From an uncultured Azospirillum sp. (GTDB lineage: Bacteria > Pseudomonadota > Alphaproteobacteria > Azospirillales > Azospirillaceae): a stretch of 25,659 nucleotides of DNA. The stretch covers positions 1-25,659 of the forward strand of contig NZ_CAMLJP010000095.1 of the NCBI RefSeq assembly GCF_946480385.1, read 5' to 3'. Below, one piece after another: positions 1-6,615 of this stretch; within the stretch, counting starts at the first letter, position 1; each line of letters begins with the position of its first letter. The notes beneath the pieces are model-generated. The model saw nothing but the letters and a program-made list of their open reading frames with translations. It was not told the origin of the DNA and did no database searches. Both the position numbers and the translations under genes were made by a program.

Positions 1-402
1 GCCAACAAGCAAACGGCCGGCACCGTTTTGGGTGGCGTGGTCGGTGGCTTGGCCGGCTCGCGCTTCGGCGGCGGCAGCGGCAAGCTGGTGGCGGTGGGCG
101 TCGGCACGCTGCTGGGTGCGGCGCTGGGCAATGCCGCGGGCGCCTCGCTCGACCGTGCCGACCAGAATTACGCCCAGCAGGCGGCGGTCAACGCCTACAG
201 CGCGCCGACCGGCAGCACCATCCGCTGGAACAACCCGGAAACCGGCAATTACGGCAGCTACACGCCCGTGCGCGAGGGCACCGGACCGCAGGGCCAGCTG
301 TGCCGCGAATACCAGACGACCATCGTGGTCCAGGGGCGCACCCAGCAGGGCTTCGGCACCGCCTGCCAGCAGGCGGACGGCACGTGGCGCGTGGTCAGCT
401 GA
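1..402 (+). CDS. Glycine-zipper surface antigen, 17 kDa / RT0821-Lpp0805 type (5' end missing)
   Basis: The reading frame is open from the first base, so the gene starts outside the window and 133 residues are visible. About residues 8-50 form a glycine-rich zipper of two small hydrophobic helices (VLGGVVGGLAGSRFG, then VGVGTLLGAALGNAAG), followed by SLDRADQ. This is the hallmark of rickettsial 17 kDa antigen-like outer-membrane lipoproteins. The C-terminal part (TIRWNNPETGNYGSYTPV, LCREYQTTIVV, QADGTWRVVS) matches the small beta-rich domain of the RT0821/Lpp0805 surface protein family. The signal peptide and lipobox cysteine would lie upstream and cannot be seen. Such proteins sit in the outer membrane; their exact function is not established. 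The gene ends 14 bp from the convergent pseG-like gene. The family call is fairly safe; any specific role is not. Confidence 0.8.
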   Translation, partial: ANKQTAGTVLGGVVGGLAGSRFGGGSGKLVAVGVGTLLGAALGNAAGASLDRADQNYAQQAAVNAYSAPTGSTIRWNNPETGNYGSYTPVREGTGPQGQLCREYQTTIVVQGRTQQGFGTACQQADGTWRVVS

Positions 403-416
403 CAGAAACAGCGGTA

Positions 417-1499
417 TCAGGCAAGCGCCGTCCGCCGCCGGGCGGCGCTGACCGATTTGGGCGGCGGGCTGGTCAGGGCGCTGGCGATGCGCACCGCCCC
501 TTCGGCGTCAAGCGGCAGTGCCGTGGCGGCATCCTGCATCCGCTGCCGTTGCCCCGCATCGGACCATAGGGCGAGCGCCCGTCCGGCGATCACCGCCGCC
601 GCCTTGGCGGGATCGCAACCACGGGCGTCCACGGCGGTACACCAGCCGAGTTCGGCGGCGTCGCCGCTCGCCGTTGCCTGATTGTCGGCGGTGACCACCA
701 GCAGGGTCGGTACTGCCAGCGCGGCCAGTTCCCCCATGGTGCCGCCGCCGGCCGAGACCGCCAGACCGCTGTCGGCCATCAGCGCGCCCATGCGCGGGCA
801 GTCGATCTCCACGGAAACGCCATCGGCGGCGAGTGCCCCCAGCTCGGCCGCTCGCGGATTGCTGCCGCCGACCACAGCGACGATCCGGCAGCCGTCGGGC
901 CGCTCCGTCGCCAGAGCCTGCAGAACCGGCCCGGTCAGGCCGAGCGGGTCGGAGCCGCCGAAGGTCACCAGCAGCACCGGCCGGTTGGCGATGGTCCGAC
1001 GCGGCGCCTGCGCCGCCTGCCGAACCTCCCGCCGCAAGGGCGCGTAGCCGGGGCCGAGCAGCAGGACGGCGCCGGGCGCCATCGCGTCATAGGGAAGGGC
1101 CGCCGCCTGCGGTGCTGCGTTGACGACGAGGTCGGCGTGCAGCGGCGTGCCGTCGCCCAGATCGTCCCAGGCCAGCACCCGCGCGCCGGCCGCCTGCAGC
1201 CCGACGCGGTAGGCCTCGCCGAAACGGTAGCCGTCGAGCATCACCGCCGTGCCATGCTCCCGCCGCAGGAGCGAGCGGGTGGCGGCCAGATCCGCCGCCT
1301 GCCCCACCGGCCCGGCGATGGAGACATGGCGGAAGCCGTCCGCCGACAGCCGGCGGTCGATGGCGGGGGTGGATTCCACGGCGGCGAACAGCGCCTCGTG
1401 CCCCTGGTCGCGCAAGGCTTCGGCCACGGCGAGACAGCGCATGACATGGCCGGTGCCGATGGTCGGCGACGCGTCGGCGCGGATGAGGATGACGGCCAT
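417..1499 (-). CDS. pseG: PseG-type UDP-sugar hydrolase (UDP-2,4-diacetamido-2,4,6-trideoxy-beta-L-altropyranose hydrolase)
   Basis: The predicted 360-aa protein is a GT-B-fold nucleotide-sugar hydrolase. In pseudaminic acid synthesis PseG removes UDP from UDP-6-deoxy-AltdiNAc before PseI condenses the sugar with phosphoenolpyruvate. The N-terminal motif IRADASPTIGTGHVMRC contains His18, equivalent to the catalytic His17 of Campylobacter PseG. Further family motifs are LDGYRFGE, WDDLGDG, LLGPGYAPLRREV, TFGGSDPLGLTG and SAGGGTMGE, then a conserved NQ near the C-terminus. The frame is open 86 codons further upstream, but homology begins at this ATG, so I start there. It is the last gene of the leftward cluster and lies 172 bp after the nucleotidyltransferase. 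No pseB, pseC, pseH, pseF or pseI is in the window, so the substrate could be a related sugar. Confidence 0.82.
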   Translation of the reverse strand: MAVILIRADASPTIGTGHVMRCLAVAEALRDQGHEALFAAVESTPAIDRRLSADGFRHVSIAGPVGQAADLAATRSLLRREHGTAVMLDGYRFGEAYRVGLQAAGARVLAWDDLGDGTPLHADLVVNAAPQAAALPYDAMAPGAVLLLGPGYAPLRREVRQAAQAPRRTIANRPVLLVTFGGSDPLGLTGPVLQALATERPDGCRIVAVVGGSNPRAAELGALAADGVSVEIDCPRMGALMADSGLAVSAGGGTMGELAALAVPTLLVVTADNQATASGDAAELGWCTAVDARGCDPAKAAAVIAGRALALWSDAGQRQRMQDAATALPLDAEGAVRIASALTSPPPKSVSAARRRTALA

Positions 1500-1671
1500 G
1501 GCACGGGTCCGGAGAAATCGGCGTGGCGGCCCGGCCCCGGCGCAAGCACCCACTGCGCACGGTGTCGAGTCGGTGCGCATCTTGGCCCGGCACTTTGCGC
1601 GAGTCCAGTGGCAGACGGTCGCGTACGCGGGGGTAAATTGCGGCCGCCGGGACTCCCGACTGGCCTCCGCG

Positions 1672-2397
1672 TCAGGACTCGCGGCCGGCGATGACGCTGG
1701 CGGCGGTGGCGAGGCTTTCCGGCGTGCCGATGTCGAGGAAGCGAGCCTTGGCGACATGGGCGTTCAGCGTGCCCGGCGGAAGCTTTTCCAGCACGTCGCG
1801 TTCCAGCGACACCGCGCCTGCCGCGATGAAGCGGTCGAGGAAGGCGGCGGAGAACAGGTAGACGCCGGCGTTGATGGTGCCCGCCCCCGGCGCCTTGTCC
1901 AGGAAACGGCGGACGCGGCTGTCCGGTCCGATCTCCACCCGCACGAAGCGGGAGGCGTCCTCCACCGTCACGCACAGGACCGACGCCTCCGCCCCCGACA
2001 GCCGGTGCGAGGCGATGAAGGCGCGCAGGTCGGCGTCGAGGAAGGTGTCGCCGTTCACCACCAGGATGGTGCTGCTGCGCAGCTCCTTGCGGACATAGCC
2101 GAGGGCACCTGCGGTGCCGAGCGGGCGCGGTTCGATCTGGCAGACCACGTCGATGGTGCCGGCGGAATCGCCGCGGGCGAGCCATGCGGTCACCCGGTCG
2201 GCCAGATGGCCCAGGCACAGAACCACCCGGCGCGATCCGTAGGTCGACAGGTAATCCAGGAGGTGGCCGAGGAAGGCGCGGCCCGCGATCGGGGCCAGGA
2301 CCTTCGGCGTGTCACCCAGAACGCCCCGGATGCGTGTGCCCAGCCCGCCGGCAAGCACCGCGACGTCTATGTTGGCAAGAGCGTCCTCAGACCGCAC
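1672..2397 (-). CDS. Sugar-1-phosphate nucleotidyltransferase, HddC/RfbA-like
   Basis: The 241-aa protein has a nucleotidyltransferase fold that activates a sugar-1-phosphate to an NDP-sugar in the cytoplasm. Visible motifs are the signature loop VLAGGLGTRI (about residues 13-22), PKVLAPI with the conserved lysine, PLGTAGAL, the metal-binding VNGDTFLDAD (about 113-122), INAGVYLF and LDIGTPES. The length and the PKVLAPI...LDIGTPES pattern resemble D-glycero-alpha-D-manno-heptose-1-phosphate guanylyltransferase (HddC) and short glucose-1-phosphate thymidylyltransferases. It is not a PseF/NeuA-type cytidylyltransferase. The start is GTG, preceded by AAGGGAAAGGA at good spacing, which decides it. 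The neighbours, a PseG-type hydrolase and TPR-glycosyltransferases, suggest it supplies a donor sugar for surface or flagellin glycosylation. Fold confidence is high; substrate and base specificity cannot be read from the sequence. Confidence 0.8.
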   Translation of the reverse strand: MRSEDALANIDVAVLAGGLGTRIRGVLGDTPKVLAPIAGRAFLGHLLDYLSTYGSRRVVLCLGHLADRVTAWLARGDSAGTIDVVCQIEPRPLGTAGALGYVRKELRSSTILVVNGDTFLDADLRAFIASHRLSGAEASVLCVTVEDASRFVRVEIGPDSRVRRFLDKAPGAGTINAGVYLFSAAFLDRFIAAGAVSLERDVLEKLPPGTLNAHVAKARFLDIGTPESLATAASVIAGRES

Positions 2398-2589
2398 CGA
2401 CCGTCCTTTCCCTTGAACCGCGCCCCGAAACCCTGTCCTGAACCCATCTGTCGCCGTCCGGCAGGAAGCAGCTTACGACGGCGCGGGCGCCGGGTCATCC
2501 ACCCTGCGTGGCGCCCGGCGGCCATAGTCGATAAAGGGGCGGCTCCGGAATCGCAATGCGGAATTGCGTGGGCCTCCCTCCTCCGATGG

Positions 2590-5500
2590 TCATGGAGCCC
2601 CTTCGGCGAGGCGCTGCAGGCGTCGCGCGACCGCCGCCAGGGTCACGTCATGGTCACCGGCATGGCCGGTCAGCGCCATCGATGGGAACCAGGGCCGCAC
2701 CGCCGTTCCCAGGGCCGACCAGTCGCCGTCGCCCGCGATCCGCCAGACCGGGATCCCAAGGGCGGCGGCCAGTTCTCCCACCGCGGTCGGGGCGGAGATC
2801 ACGAGGTCGAGGCCGGAGATGAGCGCTGCCACCCCCTCCAGATCGTTGCGCTGATCCAGGTCGGGCCAGTGGTGCAGCACCGTGCCGAAGCGGTGCTGGG
2901 CATCCTCGCGCTCCGCCCTATGCCCGTCATATTGCAGGCTCACGAAGACCACGCCCGGCACGGTGAGGACCGGGCCCCACTGGTCGATCCGGCTGTATGC
3001 GCCGGCCCGGTCGGCCGTCATCCGGCTGCTTCGCCAGCAGATGCCGACCCGCAAGCCGGGACCGAGGGCCGCCAGCCGACCGCGCCATTCCGCCGCCAAC
3101 CCCAAATCGGCGGTGAAGAGCGGAGCGGCTGAGGGAAAATGCCGCAGGTCTGACCGCAGCCGCGCGGCGATGCTGCCCATCGGCGCATGGCAGTCGGCGT
3201 CACGCGGATCCGCCGTGGGTGCCCGAACCTCGGCCCCCGGCAGGGCGCGGGCGAACAGGCCGGTCAGACGCGGGTCGCATTCGACGATCAACCGGCCGGA
3301 TCGGCGGAGCAGGTCGGGCAGCGCCGTGCCGAACATGATCTCGTCGCCCAGCCCCTGTTCCCCCCATGCCAGGATGCGGCGGCCGGCCAGCGGCTCGCCC
3401 TGCCATTCCGGGAGATTGAGGCGGCGGGATACGGCATCGCCGGTGGCGAAACGGTGGGCGTAGTCGTCCCAACCACCGGTCAGGTCACCCTCGGCCAAGC
3501 GCAGCAGGCCGCGGTTCATTCTGGCATCCGCCCGGCCCGGCGTCAGCCGCAGGCTCCGTTCGGTCCAGTTGCGGGCGGGGCGACGCTCTTCCCGCATCAG
3601 CAGCGTGTGGCCGTGGTTGACCAGCACGTCCGGCTGGTCCGCGGCGAGCGCCGTCGCTTTCCGGTGAGCGTGCAGGGCGTCGTTCCAGTGCCCAAGGCCA
3701 GCCAGGGCCATGCCCAGGTTCGACCAGCCCTTGGCCGAAGTCGGCGCGATGCGCAAGGCACGGCGGCACTGCCGGGCGGCTTGCGTGAAACGCCCCCGCC
3801 CCTTCAACGCCGCACCGGCCGTGATCGGTATGCCGGCAAGGCTCGGCGCCAGGGCCGCGGCACGCGTGCAGGCGGTCTCCGCCTCGGCGAAGTGCCGGGC
3901 GGCGAGCAGGGCGGCGGCAAGGTTGCCCCAGCTTTCCGCCTGCATCGGGCGCAGCCGGACGGCGCGGCGGTGCAGCGTCGCGGCCTCTACCGCGCACCCA
4001 CTGGCCTGGAGCGCCACGCCGAGATTGCCGAAGGCTTCGGGGAAGGACGGATTCAGCGCCACCGCGCGCTGGTGCCACTGGACGGCAGCGTCGACGCGGC
4101 CAAGCCGGAGCAGCGTGAGCCCCCCATTGGTCCAGGCAGCGGGATGGGTCGGAGCCGCTGCCACGGCCTTGCGGTGGAGGGCTTCGGCATCGAGCAGGCG
4201 GCCTTGCCGGTGCAGAGCGACGGCCTGCCCCGCCAACGCCTCTCCCGCCGCGGATACCCTCTCCACCCCGGGGAGAGGGCCGGGTGAGGGGGGCGCATGG
4301 CGTGATGTGGCCGATAATCGGGAGAGGGAACGCAATGCGCCGGCCATATCGGCCATCGTCGCCGACAGCGGCTCGCCGGGGCGGGGCTGGAAGAGGCGCA
4401 TCGACGGATACCAGGGGCGCACCCCGGCCCCCAGCTGCGTCCAGTCGCGGGTGCCGAAGCGCCAGACCGGAGTGCCCAGCGCGCCGGCCAGTTCGCCGAC
4501 CGACATCGCCGGCGAAATGACGAGGTCCAGCCCGGCGGTCAGCGCGGCGACGCCGTCGAAATCGTCCTTGCGGTCGAGATCGTCCCAGCGATGCAGGCGG
4601 ATGCCGAAGTGCCGCTCGGCCTGCCGGACCTCCTCCTCCACCTCGCCATATTGCAGCACCACCCAGTGGATGCCGGGCAGTGCGAACAGCGGCGCCCAGC
4701 TGTCCAGCGGCAGATAGGCGACGCTGCGCTCCACCGTCATCATCTGGCTGCGCCAGCCGATGCCGATGCGCAAACCGGGACCGAGCGCCGCCAGACGTTC
4801 GTGCCAACGCTCGACCAACCCGGCGTCGGGCACCAGCCAGGAGAGGCGCGGCGGGAAATCGGCCAGCCGGCGGCGCAGGACACGGGGCAAGGAGCCCATC
4901 GGCACATGGCGGTCATAGTCCGGGATCGCCATCGCCTCCCTGCCCTGCGCGTCCAGCGCCTCCGCCCGCACCCGCAGGGCCGGGAAGGAGCGGGCGAACA
5001 GCGGCACCAGCCGGCGGTCGACCTCCAGGGTGGTGGAGACGGCGCGTCCGGCCAATTCGGGGCAGAGGGCGGAGAACAGGATGGTGTCGCCCACGCCCTG
5101 CTCGCCCCAGATCATCAGGCGGCGGCCGGTCAGGCCTTCGCCGCGCCACGGCTGGGCGCGCGGTTGGCGCCCCTGCCCGACCTGCCCCGAGCCGAAGCGC
5201 CAGGCGTAACCGGGCCAGCCATGGTCGAGATCGCCGGCCTCCAGCCGCAGCAGGCCCTTGTTGAAGTGGGACAGCGACAGGTCGGGCCGCAGCGTCAGCG
5301 CCCGGTCGTAGCAGCGCTCCGCCCCCGTGCCGTCGCCCAGTCGCTGGCTGGCCAGCCCCAGGTTGCTCCAGGCCTCGCCATAGGCGGGGTCCAGCGCCAG
5401 TGCGTTGCGGTAGCAGTCGGCGGCGCCGACATGGTCGTGCCGGCCCTGGCGCAGGTGGCCCAGATTGTTGCGGGCGGGTGCCTCCAGCGGGGCGAGCCGG

Positions 5501-6615
5501 ATGGCGCGCCGCTGCGACCGCTCGGCCTCGGCGAAACGCTCAGCACTGCGCAAGGCATTGCCCAGGTTGGTGTGGGTTTCCGGCAGGGTGGGATCGAGCG
5601 TCAATGCAACATGCCACGCCCTCCAGGCATCGGACGTGCGGCCGGCGGCGTGGCGGGCATTGCCGAGATTGTTCCAGGCACCGGCGAAGTCGGGCCGGTG
5701 GCGGATCGCTTCCCTGTGCAGGGCCTCCGCCTCGGCATGGCGGTGTTGGGCGTTGCGGATGCTGCCGAGATTGTCGAGCGCATCGGCATGGTCGGGCTGG
5801 ATGGCGGTGGCCGCATCGAAGCAGGCGGCGGCATCATCCAGTTGACCAAGTGCCTTAAGACAAATACCCAACCCATTGAGAGAAAACGCATCGCGTGGAT
5901 CGAGGCGCAGGGCGTCGGCATAACGCTCCGCGGCGTCCTCCATTCGCCCGGCGGCATGAAGCGCAGCGGCGAGAGCGGGCAGCGCCGTGGGGTCGGAGGT
6001 CCCGCCATCCAGCGTCGCCGCCATGTGCAGGGCGTCGGCGGCCTCCCTGTTGCGGCCGAGTTTCTGAAGGCTGACAGCCCGGTTGGTCCAGGGGCGCGGA
6101 TCGCCGGGCAACAGTTCCGCCGCGCGTGCATGGGCAGCCAAGGCCTCTTCCGCCCGGCCGATCCCCTGCAGGGCGGCACCAAGATTCAGGTGGGCGTCGG
6201 CCAAGCCGGGGGAAAGCCGGGCGGCCTCGGCATACTGGGTGGCGGCCTCCGCCAAGCGGTCGAGTGCGGCCAGCACCAGCCCCAGATTGAAATGGGCGCC
6301 GACATGGGTGGGATCGCACTCCAGCGCGTGACGCTGCGCTGCTTCGGCTTCCTCGAGGCGACCAAGCCGTTGCAGAACGATGCCCTGGTTGGCGTGGTAG
6401 TCCGCAACTTCCGGCGCGATCTCAATGGCTCTGTTAATCAGATCAATAGCTTGTGCATCATTGTTGCGTTGGTGGTTCAGTACCCCCAGCAGATGCAGGG
6501 CGTCGGCGTGACGCGGTTCGGCATCCAAGACACGTCGATACAGTGGTTCGGCGGCGTCCAGGGCGCCGGCCTGATGATGGCGAAGTGCCTCGGCGAACCA
6601 GTCGGCAATGCTCAC
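2590..6615 (-). CDS. Double-module TPR-glycosyltransferase (two TPR + GT-B-like units in one chain)
   Basis: This 1341-aa protein has the order TPR (about residues 1-460, roughly 13 repeats), glycosyltransferase-like domain (about 467-765), linker (about 765-792), a second TPR array (about 795-1045, roughly 7 repeats), and a second glycosyltransferase-like domain (about 1048-1335). Both catalytic halves share the same motif series: GW..Y..RF, WGEQG.GD, DRRL/DPRL..LFAR, PMGS, LGPGLR.GI.WRS, LQY, DLD...D..GVAAL, GLDLVIS, GELA.ALG.PVWR and RPW.PSM. TPR-GT proteins such as Caulobacter FlmG bind flagellin through the TPRs and add pseudaminic acid-type sugar. A similar role is inferred from the nearby pseG. 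The start is GTG and overlaps the preceding gene's stop as GTGA, so translation is probably coupled. No frameshift is seen. The acceptor protein and sugar are unknown. Confidence 0.82.
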   Translation of the reverse strand: MSIADWFAEALRHHQAGALDAAEPLYRRVLDAEPRHADALHLLGVLNHQRNNDAQAIDLINRAIEIAPEVADYHANQGIVLQRLGRLEEAEAAQRHALECDPTHVGAHFNLGLVLAALDRLAEAATQYAEAARLSPGLADAHLNLGAALQGIGRAEEALAAHARAAELLPGDPRPWTNRAVSLQKLGRNREAADALHMAATLDGGTSDPTALPALAAALHAAGRMEDAAERYADALRLDPRDAFSLNGLGICLKALGQLDDAAACFDAATAIQPDHADALDNLGSIRNAQHRHAEAEALHREAIRHRPDFAGAWNNLGNARHAAGRTSDAWRAWHVALTLDPTLPETHTNLGNALRSAERFAEAERSQRRAIRLAPLEAPARNNLGHLRQGRHDHVGAADCYRNALALDPAYGEAWSNLGLASQRLGDGTGAERCYDRALTLRPDLSLSHFNKGLLRLEAGDLDHGWPGYAWRFGSGQVGQGRQPRAQPWRGEGLTGRRLMIWGEQGVGDTILFSALCPELAGRAVSTTLEVDRRLVPLFARSFPALRVRAEALDAQGREAMAIPDYDRHVPMGSLPRVLRRRLADFPPRLSWLVPDAGLVERWHERLAALGPGLRIGIGWRSQMMTVERSVAYLPLDSWAPLFALPGIHWVVLQYGEVEEEVRQAERHFGIRLHRWDDLDRKDDFDGVAALTAGLDLVISPAMSVGELAGALGTPVWRFGTRDWTQLGAGVRPWYPSMRLFQPRPGEPLSATMADMAGALRSLSRLSATSRHAPPSPGPLPGVERVSAAGEALAGQAVALHRQGRLLDAEALHRKAVAAAPTHPAAWTNGGLTLLRLGRVDAAVQWHQRAVALNPSFPEAFGNLGVALQASGCAVEAATLHRRAVRLRPMQAESWGNLAAALLAARHFAEAETACTRAAALAPSLAGIPITAGAALKGRGRFTQAARQCRRALRIAPTSAKGWSNLGMALAGLGHWNDALHAHRKATALAADQPDVLVNHGHTLLMREERRPARNWTERSLRLTPGRADARMNRGLLRLAEGDLTGGWDDYAHRFATGDAVSRRLNLPEWQGEPLAGRRILAWGEQGLGDEIMFGTALPDLLRRSGRLIVECDPRLTGLFARALPGAEVRAPTADPRDADCHAPMGSIAARLRSDLRHFPSAAPLFTADLGLAAEWRGRLAALGPGLRVGICWRSSRMTADRAGAYSRIDQWGPVLTVPGVVFVSLQYDGHRAEREDAQHRFGTVLHHWPDLDQRNDLEGVAALISGLDLVISAPTAVGELAAALGIPVWRIAGDGDWSALGTAVRPWFPSMALTGHAGDHDVTLAAVARRLQRLAEGAP
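4239..4327. repeat. Palindromic REP-like element inside the inter-module linker
   Basis: A perfect 8-bp inverted repeat, CCCTCTCC (4257-4264) and GGAGAGGG (4272-4279), encloses a 7-nt loop and is followed by CCGGGTGAGGGG. Outside it, CCTCTCCCG (4239-4247) and CGGGAGAGG (4319-4327) form a second 9-bp inverted repeat. The C(4)TCTCC...GGAGAGGG core with a GGGTGAGGG tail resembles GC-rich hairpins that are scattered between genes in many Proteobacteria. Here it is read in frame and encodes the proline/glycine-rich linker HAPPSPGPLPGVERVSAAGE between the two TPR-GT modules. Calling it a dispersed repeat is inference, since only one copy lies in this window. Confidence 0.5.

Noticed and set aside
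1500..1757. An 86-residue N-terminal extension of the PseG-type protein
   Set aside because: The extension would overlap the 3' end of the nucleotidyltransferase gene and is Pro/Ser/Arg-rich; family homology starts at the ATG at 1499.
2470..2530. Hairpin between the double TPR-GT gene and the nucleotidyltransferase gene
   Set aside because: The stem needs a bulge and a 19-base loop and has no T tract, so it is not a convincing terminator.
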